From NCBI RefSeq assembly GCF_000024545.1, contig NC_013947.1, positions 3,720,001-3,784,000 on the forward strand: a DNA stretch of 64,000 nucleotides, given 5' to 3'. The notes under the pieces are model-generated. The model had not been told where the DNA came from. It made no database searches and saw only the letters and a list, made by a program, of their open reading frames with translations. Positions 53,472-62,930 of the stretch are shown here, piece after piece. The translations under genes and the position numbers were made by a program. Positions within the stretch are counted from its first letter, which is position 1, and each line of letters opens with the position of its first letter. The stretch comes from Stackebrandtia nassauensis DSM 44728 (lineage in GTDB: Bacteria; Actinomycetota; Actinomycetes; Mycobacteriales; Micromonosporaceae).

Positions 53472-55156
53472 GACCGCACTCCAGGAAACGAGTGGCCGTG
53501 ACGGCCACGAACGGGTAACCAGAGGGCGAGTGCCGACAACCCCCTCTCAGCCTCAACGTCACAGACTGTCGCCGGGTTGCGCCGACCGCCGAAAGACCCT
53601 AAAGATTGATCTCGGATGGGCGGTGATCGCCGGGAGGCCAGCCAGAACGCGACAGCGGTCGCTGGCGCGGCGAGGAAACCGGCGGTGTTGGTGACTCGGG
53701 CCGTGGTCTTGTCGCAGGCGGCTTTCTCGGTGGCGTAGTAGTAGGTGATGGTGGTGTCGGGGGTGACGTGGCTGCCGGGTTTCGGGGATTGCTGGTAGAC
53801 GACGCATTTCTTGTAGCCGTCGTGCGGGCCGGTTTCCACGGGTTGGGAGTGGTGGAAGCCGTGTTTTTCCAGGATCGCGGGGACGGCTTTGGCGCCCTTG
53901 CCGTTGAGGTCGGGCACCGCCATGCTGCCGCCGTCGTCGGAGTCGGTGGGTGAGTCGGTGTCGGTGGGCGCGTCGTCGGCGGTGGGGTTGTCGGCCGCGG
54001 CCTCGTCGTCGCTTGTGGACTCGGTGGGGTCGTCGCTGGTGCTCTCACGGGATGGGCTGGATTCGGCGGCTTGCCCGGGTGACTGGTTGGCGTCGTGGTC
54101 GGTTTGGGAGTCTCGGCCGGGTTGCCATGGCAGGGACCACAGCACGACCGCCAGCAAGGCGATCGTCACCACGGCGGCGACCAGCACCCGTGGGTCTCGT
54201 CGCGGCCGCTTGCCGGTCGGGATGGCGGCGGTCGGCAGCGGTGTCGCGGCCACATCGTGGCCGGTGTCGGTGGCTGGGTCGCCGACGGGCAGCGCATCGA
54301 CGAGCGGGACGTCGAGGTGCGGTTTGGCGATCTCGTGGGCGAACTGTTCAACAGTGGACCAGCGGTGTTCGGCCTTTTTGCGCAGTGCATTCAACACCGC
54401 CCGCGACACCGGTTCCGGAACGTCGTCGCCGAGCGCCGGGGGCGGTTCGGTCAGGTGGGCGTTGAGAACCGAGGCGGGGGTTTCGGACACGAACGGCGGA
54501 CGACCCGCCAGGCACTCGTAGGCGACCACGCCCAGCGAGTATATGTCCATACTGGGTGCCGGGTCGTCGTTGGCGATCTGGTCGGGACACACATACGCCA
54601 AGGTGCCCATGATCCTGCCGGTCTCGGTCAGGCCCGCGGTGCCACGGGCCCGGGCGATACCGAAGTCGATCAGTTTCACCGCGCCGTCATCGGTGATCAA
54701 CATGTTGGCCGGTTTGACGTCGCGGTGCACGATCCCGGCCTCGTGAGCGGCCTGCAGACCCTCGGCGGCTTCGCGGACGACGCGGATCGTCTCGGCGACG
54801 GTGAGGGTTCCGCGTTCGGCCAGGATCTCGTCCAGGGGACGGCCGTGAACCAGCTCCATCACCAGGTACGACCGCACTCCGGCGTCGGTGTGGTCTTCGC
54901 CGTAGTCGTGCACTGTGGTCACGTGCGGGCTGTTGAGGCCTGCGACCAGCCTGGCCTCTTCGGCGAAGCGCTGGCGGAACTGCTGGTTGTCCGACAATCC
55001 CGTGTGCAACAGTTTCACCGCGACAGTGCGATGTAGACGCATGTCCTCGGCGCGCCACACCTCGCCCATCGAACCCGATGCGATGCGTTTCTCCAACCGA
55101 TACCGCTCGGCCACCACGTCTGTGCCGGTCAACCCGAAGTCCTCTTCTTCAGACAT
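53399..55156 (-). CDS. PknB-type Ser/Thr protein kinase with a PASTA domain
   Basis: A 585-residue membrane kinase. YRLEKRIASGSMGEVWRAED is the Gly-rich loop, IVHRDVKPANMLI the catalytic loop, KLIDFGIARARG the DFG segment. The kinase domain ends near residue 280; TM helix VLVAAVVTIALLAVVLWSL is near 330. An Asp/Ser/Thr-rich stretch and one PASTA-like domain (VPDLNGKGAKAVPAILEKHG, PDTTITYYYATE) follow at about 410-475. The last 110 residues run on past the PASTA end and overlap the FG-GAP gene by 73 nt, so the native stop may be lost. PASTA senses muropeptides. Confidence 0.88.
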   Translation of the reverse strand: MSEEEDFGLTGTDVVAERYRLEKRIASGSMGEVWRAEDMRLHRTVAVKLLHTGLSDNQQFRQRFAEEARLVAGLNSPHVTTVHDYGEDHTDAGVRSYLVMELVHGRPLDEILAERGTLTVAETIRVVREAAEGLQAAHEAGIVHRDVKPANMLITDDGAVKLIDFGIARARGTAGLTETGRIMGTLAYVCPDQIANDDPAPSMDIYSLGVVAYECLAGRPPFVSETPASVLNAHLTEPPPALGDDVPEPVSRAVLNALRKKAEHRWSTVEQFAHEIAKPHLDVPLVDALPVGDPATDTGHDVAATPLPTAAIPTGKRPRRDPRVLVAAVVTIALLAVVLWSLPWQPGRDSQTDHDANQSPGQAAESSPSRESTSDDPTESTSDDEAAADNPTADDAPTDTDSPTDSDDGGSMAVPDLNGKGAKAVPAILEKHGFHHSQPVETGPHDGYKKCVVYQQSPKPGSHVTPDTTITYYYATEKAACDKTTARVTNTAGFLAAPATAVAFWLASRRSPPIRDQSLGSFGGRRNPATVCDVEAERGLSALALWLPVRGRHGHSFPGVRSCQPEPRSDHSCPFCSPYRRWRWC

Positions 55157-55237
55157 GCCGATGTCTCATTGTTCCATGAAACGCACTCCGTGTCCCAACC
55201 CGAAGAACCGACGCCGCGTCGTGGCCGCGGTTCGCGG

Positions 55238-56422
55238 TTAATCGTCGGTTGCCTGGTGGACGGCGGTCCACAGGTCGAGCCACATCGGCAGTCTCTGGTC
55301 GCCCGCGTGCGATCGCTGCATGACGACGATCGCGGTCAGATCCTTCGCGGGATCGTTGTACCAGGCGGTGCCGTACTTGCCGGGCCATCCGTAGCTTCCC
55401 ACCGAGTGGCCATGGTCGGAGTGGCCGGTGATGACCGACATGCCGAAACCCCAGCCCATGGTGTCGAAGTAGCCCGGCCAGAACCCGGAAACCGCCTTGT
55501 GGGCCGGGGTCAGGTGATCGGTGGTCATCGACTCCACCGACTGCCGCGACAGCACCCGCTCACCACGATGGACGCCGCCCGCCAGCAGCGCCGTGGCGAA
55601 GGCGAGGTAGTCGTGGGCGGTCGAGACGAGGCCGCTGCCACCGGATGCGAACACCGGCGGTCGGCTCCACTGCCCGTCGGGGCGGTCGTCGACTACCGGT
55701 TCACCGGTGGCGGCGTTGTCGCGCTCGTATGCCGTGGCGAACCGGCCGAGGTTGTCGCCGTCCACGCTGAAGGCGGTGTCCCTCATCCCGAGCGGATCGA
55801 AGATCCGCTCGCGCAAAGCGTCCCCAAGGGATTTACCGGCGGCCCGGGCGATAAGCACGCCCATCACGTCGGCGCCGGTGTCGTACAGCCAGCGCTCACC
55901 CGGTTGGTGGACCAGCGGAAGCGCGCCCAGTCGACGGATCCACTCATCCGGCGGCGGCTCGCCGAGGGTGTCCAGCGCGTCGGCGATCGGGACCGTTCCG
56001 GGCTCGGCCAGGACCATGCCGGTGCCGAGGGTGAAGGTCAGCAGATCCCGTGGCGTTGTCGGGCGGTTGGCCGCGACGGTGGCGTCCAGTGGACCGTCGG
56101 GGTCGGCCAACACCCTCATGTCCGCCAGCTCCGGGAGGAGGTCGTCGACCGGGTCATCGAGGCGCAGGGTGTCGTCGTCGACGAGCGTCATCGCGCACGC
56201 GGCCACGATCGGCTTCGTCATCGAGGTCATGCGACAGATCGTGTCGCCTGCCATCGGCGTCGTCGACCCCGCGCCCTCGAACGCCAGTTGGCCCGTCGCC
56301 TCGAGGTGTACCTCGCCGTGGCGAGCCACAACGACGGCGGCACCCGGGACGAAGCCGGATTCGACGAGACGCTCGAGCAACTCGCGCACCCGAGCCAGCC
56401 CTTTCGACGAGAAACCACCCAT
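55238..56422 (-). CDS. Serine hydrolase, beta-lactamase/EstB class C fold
   Basis: From the ATG at 56422, with GGAGG at 56432-56436, this is 394 residues and has no signal peptide. The nucleophile motif is SMTK in CRMTSMTKPIVAACAM, then RLLYDTGADVMGVL-like tyrosine region (WLYDTGADVMG) and a C-terminal YGWPGKYGTAWYNDP in place of the KTG box. This group includes esterases and D-aminopeptidases rather than true beta-lactamases. It may hydrolyse small esters. Confidence 0.85.
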   Translation of the reverse strand: MGGFSSKGLARVRELLERLVESGFVPGAAVVVARHGEVHLEATGQLAFEGAGSTTPMAGDTICRMTSMTKPIVAACAMTLVDDDTLRLDDPVDDLLPELADMRVLADPDGPLDATVAANRPTTPRDLLTFTLGTGMVLAEPGTVPIADALDTLGEPPPDEWIRRLGALPLVHQPGERWLYDTGADVMGVLIARAAGKSLGDALRERIFDPLGMRDTAFSVDGDNLGRFATAYERDNAATGEPVVDDRPDGQWSRPPVFASGGSGLVSTAHDYLAFATALLAGGVHRGERVLSRQSVESMTTDHLTPAHKAVSGFWPGYFDTMGWGFGMSVITGHSDHGHSVGSYGWPGKYGTAWYNDPAKDLTAIVVMQRSHAGDQRLPMWLDLWTAVHQATDD

Positions 56423-56516
56423 AACCATCTGCCTCCTCTGCGACTCGTCCATTCGCGAGTCATGCGAGAACACTAGATCCAGGGGGTGACAGCCGAAACG
56501 AGATTCCCGTGTTCTA

Positions 56517-57548
56517 TCAGACGAACTCGCTCTTGTAGAACACGCTGGCCTCGAACGTCGCCGTCGGGTCCGTCCCGATCTTCGACGAGAACCCGAAGGC
56601 CAACCGGGGCTTGCCGTCGACCATCCAGATCGAGATGCCCTCGGGTTCGCGGCCGGGCAGTGAGGCTCCCGCCCTGGTTTCGAACTTCTCGACCATGGAC
56701 CCGCCAGTGTCGTTCATGTCGAGGACGACGATCCAGGACTTCGAGTTGCCTCTGCCGAAAAGCAGGTAAGCGTACTGTCCGCAGGGAACGATTCCCTGGA
56801 AGTAGTCCTTGTCGGACAGACCCAGCTCGGCGTTGTTGGGGATCGCGCGCTCGGCGATGCGATTGCCTTGGCCCAGACGGCCGTTCTTCGCGTCCTCCAT
56901 GGAGAACAGGGCGATGCGCCACACGCGTTGCGCTGGTTCGTGGGTGGCGTAGCGGTACAAGAGCCGGTTGTAGAGCGGGTCATAGGCGGGGCGGGGCAGT
57001 TTGGCGAAACTGTCGATGGTCGGGGTTCTGTCGGTGATGAGGTGGTTGTCGTCCACGTAGTCGACGGTTGCCCCGTCCTTATAGGTCAGGTAGCAGCCCT
57101 TCTCCCCGGCTCCGTTGACCGGGTTCAGGTCGCTGCCCTCGATCCAGATCCTGGGCGCGCCGCTGGTCGGCTCCACGACCATCCCGGAACCGTGACCGAA
57201 CTTGCGCAGGAACATCGCGCCCAGTTCCTTGCCCGCCATATCGGTGCGGGTGATCCACAGGTCGCCGGGGTTGTCGGGGTCGGTGGGTGCCTGGTGCTGG
57301 ACGAAGTACATGTGCCCTTTGGCGGTGTCGAACCCGAACATCTGCATCGCCCAGCCCTTGGGCATGTGCAGCTTCTTACGCCACACCGGGTTTCCGCCAG
57401 CGCCATTGAGGACGAACTTCGGCGAGGACGGCACCTCCGCGTGTGAGGTCGCCGCACCGCCGTACACTGCCAGCCCGGCAGCGGTAGCCGCCGCGGCCAC
57501 GCCGCCACCTATTTTCAGCAAACCTCGTCGGGACAACCGTGCGGCCAT
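56517..57548 (-). CDS. Tat-exported P68 RBP/TagC-like propeller protein
   Basis: A 343-residue protein starting MAARLSRRGLLKIGGGVAAA, a Tat signal. The mature chain looks like a beta-propeller of the TagC/phage P68 receptor-binding type: AMQMFGFDTAKGHMYFVQHQ, DLWITRTDMAGKELG, FLRKFGHGSGMVVEPTSG and PRIWIEGSDLN. In Streptomyces such proteins are called teichoic acid biosynthesis protein C, without a proven reaction. It may bind or cut wall polymers. Confidence 0.75.
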   Translation of the reverse strand: MAARLSRRGLLKIGGGVAAAATAAGLAVYGGAATSHAEVPSSPKFVLNGAGGNPVWRKKLHMPKGWAMQMFGFDTAKGHMYFVQHQAPTDPDNPGDLWITRTDMAGKELGAMFLRKFGHGSGMVVEPTSGAPRIWIEGSDLNPVNGAGEKGCYLTYKDGATVDYVDDNHLITDRTPTIDSFAKLPRPAYDPLYNRLLYRYATHEPAQRVWRIALFSMEDAKNGRLGQGNRIAERAIPNNAELGLSDKDYFQGIVPCGQYAYLLFGRGNSKSWIVVLDMNDTGGSMVEKFETRAGASLPGREPEGISIWMVDGKPRLAFGFSSKIGTDPTATFEASVFYKSEFV

Positions 57549-57655
57549 GATGGACTCCTACCCTTCAGTCGATGTCACCGCACACGATGTCGCCCATCAC
57601 CACGATTTCTGCACGAGTCACGGTCGCAAAGCCGTGCCTCCCGTCGCCTTGGCGT

Positions 57656-58504
57656 TCAGGATGTGGTTTCGAAGGTCGCCGGGGCGTTGCGGTTGAGGGG
57701 TAGGTCGCGGCGGGGACCGTCGAAGGACGGCAACAGCGCGGTCACCGTGGTGGGCGTGACTGGTTCGTCGTGTCGCGGCAATGCCGAGTGGCTTATCAGG
57801 TGTCCGCGAATGTCGGCGGGCAGCGTGTTCCAGGCCGGGGCGAAGTTGAGTATGACGCAGTCGCGGCGATGGTCGGCGGCATGGGCGTGAGTGCCGTGCA
57901 GGAGACGGTAGTCGGTGATGACCGCGTCTCCGGCACGTAGTTCAAGCGTGACCTGGTGCGGCTGATCGACCATCGCCGGGTGGTGGAGGTCGAGTCCGGT
58001 CGACTCGTCGCTGTGGGCCTCGGGAAGTATGCGGTGCAACGGCGTGCTCGCGGCGTGCGAGCCGGGCAGGACTCGAAGCGCGCCGGTGGTCTGTGTCGTA
58101 TCGGACAGGTAGCACAACAGCGCGACCTGAGGTGCTTCTCGTTGGAACGAGACCGGGTGGTCCCACGCCCACCAGTCCTGGTGCCACCACAATGGTGGGC
58201 TGTGGGGTTCCTTGACACTCACGTAGCCGGAGATCCACCGCAGATCCTCGGCCCCGATCGCCTGCGCGATGCGGGTATGTCCAGCCAGGACAAGGTTGAC
58301 CAGTTCGTCGTCCCATCGCAGCGGCACCAAGGTGTTGTTGGGGCGCTCGCAGGAAATCCCAGCGGGGCTGGCCACGGCGCTGTCAGCTGCGGCTTTCGCT
58401 TGGTGCAGCAACTCCCCCGTCAACAGTCGGGGTAGGACGGCGAAGCCTTCGTCGGCGAATGCTCGTGCTTGCTGGCCCTTACGAGGAGAGGTCGTAGCTG
58501 TCAC
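57656..58504 (-). CDS. Phytanoyl-CoA dioxygenase (PhyH) family oxygenase
   Basis: A 282-residue Fe(II)/2-oxoglutarate oxygenase. The first two metal ligands are in WWHQDWWAWDHP (HxD), the third His in LLHGTHAHAAD, and the 2-oxoglutarate Arg in HRRDCVILNFAP. RVLPGSHAAS is also typical. Members hydroxylate acyl-CoA or small natural products. GTG at 58504 is used; a GTG at 58543 is an alternative with 13 extra residues. Confidence 0.87.
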   Translation of the reverse strand: MTATTSPRKGQQARAFADEGFAVLPRLLTGELLHQAKAAADSAVASPAGISCERPNNTLVPLRWDDELVNLVLAGHTRIAQAIGAEDLRWISGYVSVKEPHSPPLWWHQDWWAWDHPVSFQREAPQVALLCYLSDTTQTTGALRVLPGSHAASTPLHRILPEAHSDESTGLDLHHPAMVDQPHQVTLELRAGDAVITDYRLLHGTHAHAADHRRDCVILNFAPAWNTLPADIRGHLISHSALPRHDEPVTPTTVTALLPSFDGPRRDLPLNRNAPATFETTS

Positions 58505-58590
58505 AGTCCACGACCATACCGTCCCCGATGACACTGACCCCACGGCGAGGACTCACATGCCGTCGGGAGGATGCCGTGGTTGTTTGGCCC

Positions 58591-60078
58591 TCAACGGGGC
58601 GTGTGTCGTCTCCGGGAAAGCCAGGGTGCGGCGACGCACGATGCCAGTGCCAGCATTGCCGGTCCCCACGATGGCAGGTGTGGCAGGGTCCACAAGCTCA
58701 GCCACCCCACGGATACGACCACGACAAGGATGGGCGCCCACCGGGGTTCGTGTGTCGATGTCGGATGGTGACGAAGCACGCGCACCGCGGCCAGCGCCCC
58801 GATCGTCAAGGGTACGAACGCGACGGTGGCCACCAGGGTCGCGGTGTAGGCGGGGTCGTTCCAGTCGCGGGTGCTCCAGTCGTTGGCGTATACGGCGACC
58901 AGCCAGGTGACCGGAACGGTCACCACGGCCGATCCCAGCAGCGCCGCCCAGTGGTGGACTGCGCGTGACGGCGTCCACGCGGCGAGTCCGGCGACGACGA
59001 GGACGATCGAGGTCGCGGTGACAGGCCAGGGTGTGGCCCCCACGATGACGGGGATTCCGAAAGACAGCCCCGCCGCGCAACCGATGGTGATCGCGCCGGC
59101 CTGAGCCAGTGTCCGTGGCGAGCCGGACCGCTTCGCTGTCACCCGGCTTCTCGCCAGCCACCACAGGGTGGCGGCCGCGATACAGGTCGCGAACAACACC
59201 TGCGCTAGGCGTCCGAAGTGGGGGAAAGCGCCCGCCGCGGTCATGTCACCGAAAGTGTCGAACGGTCCGAGCCAGCCGGTGGGGACGCCGAGCAGTGCCG
59301 CCGTCCACAGCCACCAGTTCCCGTCGGTACGCCGCAGTAGCAATCGGACGGTGGCGATGGCCGCGACCGTCAGTACCGTCGCGGTGGCGACCATTCCCAC
59401 GCGCGTGATCAGCGGTTCGTAGTAGTCACCGGCGTTTGGCGGAAAGGCCTGAGTGATCGCCCAGGCGGTCGCAGCGAATGCCACCGCACCAGCGGGAACC
59501 GCGAGTCGGATGTCAACCGGCAGGCAGGTGGGAGCTCCCGCCGCCACACCGGTTCCGCCGAACGCGATGGCGCCGAATCCGGCCAGCGCCATTAGCACCC
59601 ACAATGGAGGCCGATCGTAAGTTGTCAGCGCGGCCAGCACCGGAATCACCACGATCGTGACCGTCAGCGCAAACCCGATCGCGGCGCGCGCCACCCGTCG
59701 CGATGGCAGCGCGGCGGCCAGTCCGGCAAGTAGCCAGACGGCGAAGGCCAGTAGCCCGAGGGTTCGAAACCCGCTGTGCGGTCCCGTGGGCTCCAGCTGC
59801 CACCACACATGGGCCGCCAGGCCGGTGGCCAGGGCCAGCGCGATCGGTGCGGCGTTGGCGAGACCTTCGGGAAAACCGGGGATCATGTTGAGGCCCAGTC
59901 GTTGCCGTAGTCCGCTGGCGATGAGGTCGATGGCCTCGGATGGTCTTGGCACCCGTTGCCCCGGCTTGGCGCAGTCCATGAGGGTGGTGACGAGCTCGTC
60001 GCCGTTTCGAGTCCGGAATTCCGCCGAGTAGGCGAACAGCAGTCTGCGGTAGCGCCGTTCCAGTACGTCGTCAGCCAT
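58591..60078 (-). CDS. Membrane protein with N-terminal RRLLxxY module (paralogue 3)
   Basis: A 495-residue protein: MADDVLERRYRRLLFAYSAE followed by FRTRNGDELVTTLMDCAKPG and RPSEAIDLIASGLRQRLG is the same soluble N-terminal module as in the genes at 25754 and 47020. Ten or more hydrophobic helices follow. The ATG overlaps the stop of the PadR gene by 8 nt, so it is co-expressed and probably controlled by PadR. Function is unknown. Confidence 0.83.
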   Translation of the reverse strand: MADDVLERRYRRLLFAYSAEFRTRNGDELVTTLMDCAKPGQRVPRPSEAIDLIASGLRQRLGLNMIPGFPEGLANAAPIALALATGLAAHVWWQLEPTGPHSGFRTLGLLAFAVWLLAGLAAALPSRRVARAAIGFALTVTIVVIPVLAALTTYDRPPLWVLMALAGFGAIAFGGTGVAAGAPTCLPVDIRLAVPAGAVAFAATAWAITQAFPPNAGDYYEPLITRVGMVATATVLTVAAIATVRLLLRRTDGNWWLWTAALLGVPTGWLGPFDTFGDMTAAGAFPHFGRLAQVLFATCIAAATLWWLARSRVTAKRSGSPRTLAQAGAITIGCAAGLSFGIPVIVGATPWPVTATSIVLVVAGLAAWTPSRAVHHWAALLGSAVVTVPVTWLVAVYANDWSTRDWNDPAYTATLVATVAFVPLTIGALAAVRVLRHHPTSTHEPRWAPILVVVVSVGWLSLWTLPHLPSWGPAMLALASCVAAPWLSRRRHTPR

Positions 60079-60412
60079 GGGCGAGCCCGGTTCGGCCACC
60101 GCGCCGCAATCCCGCCATGGCGGCCTCGGCGTTGCTCGACAACCGCCGCGCCTCATGGGAGAGAACCTCGGCACCCTCGTCGGTCAGGCGATAGTAGCGG
60201 CGCAGGCGGCCGTCGGTGACTTCTTCACGGTCGGCGGCCACCAAGCCCTGGCCGGTGAGTCGTTCCAATGCGCCGTACAGGGTGCCGGGCGGCAGTTTGA
60301 CCCGGTTGTCGGACAGTTTCGCCACCGCTTGAATCACCCCGTATCCGTGCAGGGCTTGCTCGGCCAGCGAGGCGAGGATCAAAAAGGTCGGCTCCTGCAT
60401 GGGCGCGCTCAT
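60071..60412 (-). CDS. PadR-family transcriptional regulator
   Basis: A 113-residue PadR protein: LILASLAEQALHGYGVIQAV is the first helix pair, LPPGTLYGALERLTGQGLVA the recognition helix region, and RRYYRLTDEGAEVLSHEARR the wing. It overlaps the start of the membrane protein it likely controls. Repeated ATATATCG motifs lie in the 107-bp divergent gap to the DUF4173 gene at 60520. Confidence 0.9.
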   Translation of the reverse strand: MSAPMQEPTFLILASLAEQALHGYGVIQAVAKLSDNRVKLPPGTLYGALERLTGQGLVAADREEVTDGRLRRYYRLTDEGAEVLSHEARRLSSNAEAAMAGLRRGGRTGLAHG

Positions 60413-60435
60413 GGCCCCATCGTACTTCAGCCGTC

Positions 60436-60498
60436 ATATATCGCCCCCCGACCCATGGACTTGTCGAGCCGATTGATATCGTTCGCCGCTATATATCG
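60436..60498. promoter_or_regulatory. Repeated ATATATCG motifs in the PadR/DUF4173 divergent gap
   Basis: ATATATCG occurs at 60436-60443 and again at 60491-60498, 55 bp apart, with a related GATATCG at 60475-60481 between them. The gap of 107 bp serves both divergent genes. These could be PadR binding sites or promoter elements. Confidence 0.4.
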
Positions 60499-60519
60499 TC
60501 CGACGATCTATGGAGTGCC

Positions 60520-61944
60520 ATGAACACCTCGAACTTGGCCCGAAACCCACGCGCGGGGATCGCGGTCGCGATCACCGCCCTGGTCGGTGCCCTGGCCCTG
60601 CCCGTGTGGCAGTCGGGCGTCGGCTGGCTGCTGGTCGCACTGACCACAATGGCCGCCATTGGCGCGAGCCGAATCGGACACCGTCCCGGCCGAACGAGTA
60701 CGGGCGAGCGATGGTGGCGAGGCGGCGCCGGATGCACCGCACTCGCGTTGGTCGCGGTCGCCGCCCTACGCGACGCCGCCTGGCTGGTGGTGCTGTGCCT
60801 GGCCGTCGCCACGGCCCTCGGCTCATTCGCCCTCGCCGGCGGTACCACCTGGCGCGGCCTCGCGCGCGGATTGACCGCACTACCCGGCGCCGGGGTTTGG
60901 GCGCTGCTGCCCCGCAACGGCCCTGGCGGAACCACCTCGCGCCGATGGTGGCGGATCACGATCGGCCTCGGCAGCGGCGTCGTACTGGTGGTGGTGTTCG
61001 GCCTGCTGTTCCGGTCCGCCGACCCGGCATTCGCGCGACTGCTGGAAGGGTGGACACGAAGCCTTCCCCGGGCGGTGTCGGGCTTGGCGCTCGCGGGAAT
61101 CCTGGCCCTGGGCGCGATCCGACTCGCCCACACACCCGCCACCGTGGATACGACGCCCTCGGCCAGCGAGAGAAGTACCCGCGGGCTGACCGAATGGCTC
61201 ATCCCACTGGTGATGCTGGACGCGCTGTTCGCCGTCTTCGTGACGACACAGGTGCCGAGACTGTTCGCGGGCAAGGAATACGTACTCGGACAATCCGGCC
61301 CCGACTACGCCGACTTCGCGCGCGACGGCTTCGCCCAGCTGGCGGTCGTCACCGTGTTGACCCTGGGCGTCGTGATAGCACTGTCACTTGTAGCGGGCCG
61401 GACGACAGCCCGAGAACGCGCACTGTTGCGCGGATTCGGGGGTGCGCTGTGCGTGATGACGCTGGTCATCGTCGCATCCGCCCTGACGCGCCTGATGCTG
61501 TACGTCGACGCCTACGGGTTCAACGGTCCCCGCCTCGTGGGCTTCGCCGTCGAACTGTGGCTGGGGCTGGTGTTCGTCCTCATCCTCATCGCCGGAACGC
61601 GTCCGCGTGCCCGGTGGCTACCCCGAACCGTTGCCGCCGCGGGCGTCTGCGTGCTGCTGGGGGTGGCCGTCATCAACCCGGAGGCCATGATGGCGCGCAC
61701 CCACATGAACAGAGTGGAGGACGGTTACCCGCTGGACATCGCCTTCTTGTCACAACTGTCGGCCGACGCGATCGACGAAATCGACACCCTCCCCGAACCC
61801 GCGCGATCCTGTGCCCTGCAAAGGCTGTCGCAACAACTGGAGCAGCCCGACCCCTGGTACGGCCTCAATATGAGCCGACAACACGCCCGCCAGATGTTGC
61901 GCGAAGGGCACATCCTCACCTGCACCACGGAGTTCCCGTCATGA
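60520..61944 (+). CDS. DUF4173/DUF4153-like membrane protein
   Basis: A 474-residue protein with about ten hydrophobic helices. YADFARDGFAQLAVVTVLTL is the DUF4173 signature, and FVTTQVPRLFAGKEYVLGQSG precedes it. The hydrophilic C terminus (DIAFLSQLSADAIDEIDTLP) is also typical. Function is unknown; it is often regulated by nearby sensors. Its stop overlaps the ATG of the next gene (ATGA). Confidence 0.85.
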   Translation: MNTSNLARNPRAGIAVAITALVGALALPVWQSGVGWLLVALTTMAAIGASRIGHRPGRTSTGERWWRGGAGCTALALVAVAALRDAAWLVVLCLAVATALGSFALAGGTTWRGLARGLTALPGAGVWALLPRNGPGGTTSRRWWRITIGLGSGVVLVVVFGLLFRSADPAFARLLEGWTRSLPRAVSGLALAGILALGAIRLAHTPATVDTTPSASERSTRGLTEWLIPLVMLDALFAVFVTTQVPRLFAGKEYVLGQSGPDYADFARDGFAQLAVVTVLTLGVVIALSLVAGRTTARERALLRGFGGALCVMTLVIVASALTRLMLYVDAYGFNGPRLVGFAVELWLGLVFVLILIAGTRPRARWLPRTVAAAGVCVLLGVAVINPEAMMARTHMNRVEDGYPLDIAFLSQLSADAIDEIDTLPEPARSCALQRLSQQLEQPDPWYGLNMSRQHARQMLREGHILTCTTEFPS

Positions 61945-62822
61945 CACCCACCCCCGCTCGGCTGGCCGACATCACCGCCACGATCACCCTCCTGACCACC
62001 GCACTGATCACCGTGATCACCATGCTGCCGCCAGCCATCGCGCCAACGGCGATCGTGCCGTCCTCATTCGACCCCGACACCCCGCAAGTCTGGAACCCCG
62101 GCGAACCGTGGATCACCAGTTCCGGCAAACCGAAGCCGCCCGACAGCACCGCTGCCGCCTACACTGCCGCGCTGTGGAAGCACTTCGCACAGCGGTATCC
62201 GGGGGTCACACCTCGGGACACGACCTCTGACGGCCACGCCGAGATGCCCGGTCCGGTCACCGACACCGGCTGGTTCACGCGCGAAAGCCAAACCCTCGAC
62301 CAGGTCGCCCCCGCGGAATACGTCCCCTTCGAGTCCTATGGGGGCGCCGTGTACACCAGGACAGTCCTCGGCCTGCACCAATCGATCGGGAAAGACAATC
62401 CCGTCAGTCCTGACGCGGACAGCTACGACTCGGTGATGGTCCAATTCGACGACGCCACCCACCCCGACATCCTGGACCTGTGGATCATCCCCCCGAGAAC
62501 CTACACAAAGGACACCGGGGGCGCGCTCGACCTGACCGCGTGCGGCTACAAACTGCCGACATTCAAGACCTCCACATGCGACATAACCCGGGCGAAGGGA
62601 CCCAACGGTGAGAAACTTCGGTTCGTCACGGGACGCACCAAACTCGCCGAGTCCGAACCCGAACGTCGGGCGGAAGGATCCGAACACTTCGCGGTGCTAT
62701 ACCGGATCGACGGCTCGGCCGTGGTCGTGCGCGACGCGGCCTACACCGCCGGCCACGCCCCTTCACTATCCTTTTCAGAACTCGCCACCATCGCACTGGC
62801 CCTGCCAATAAAACCCCCGTAA
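61941..62822 (+). CDS. Exported or membrane-tethered hypothetical protein, 293 residues
   Basis: A protein with one N-terminal hydrophobic helix (ITATITLLTTALITVITMLP) and a soluble domain of about 260 residues (AYTAALWKHFAQRYPGV, VPFESYGGAVYTRTVLG, LDLWIIPPRTY, AVVVRDAAYTAG). It is coupled to the DUF4173 gene by an ATGA overlap. No family is recognised. Confidence 0.72.
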   Translation: MTPTPARLADITATITLLTTALITVITMLPPAIAPTAIVPSSFDPDTPQVWNPGEPWITSSGKPKPPDSTAAAYTAALWKHFAQRYPGVTPRDTTSDGHAEMPGPVTDTGWFTRESQTLDQVAPAEYVPFESYGGAVYTRTVLGLHQSIGKDNPVSPDADSYDSVMVQFDDATHPDILDLWIIPPRTYTKDTGGALDLTACGYKLPTFKTSTCDITRAKGPNGEKLRFVTGRTKLAESEPERRAEGSEHFAVLYRIDGSAVVVRDAAYTAGHAPSLSFSELATIALALPIKPP

Positions 62823-62890
62823 CACCTGATTCGCCGCACCGATTCGTTAGTCAACCTGTCACAATCGGCTATAACCCCAGCCCAATGACT

Positions 62891-62930
62891 ATGTAGCAAC
62901 TCTAGCGAAGGCTATGTAGAGTTGCTACAT
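62891..62930. promoter_or_regulatory. 12-bp inverted repeat overlapping a PadR start (operator)
   Basis: ATGTAGCAACTC (62891-62902) and GAGTTGCTACAT (62919-62930) are perfect reverse complements with a 16-nt spacer. CTATGTAG is also directly repeated (62889-62896 and 62912-62919), and ATGT-N9-ACAT at 62914-62930 fits the PadR consensus. The right arm ends in the ATG of the PadR gene at 62929. Confidence 0.75.
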
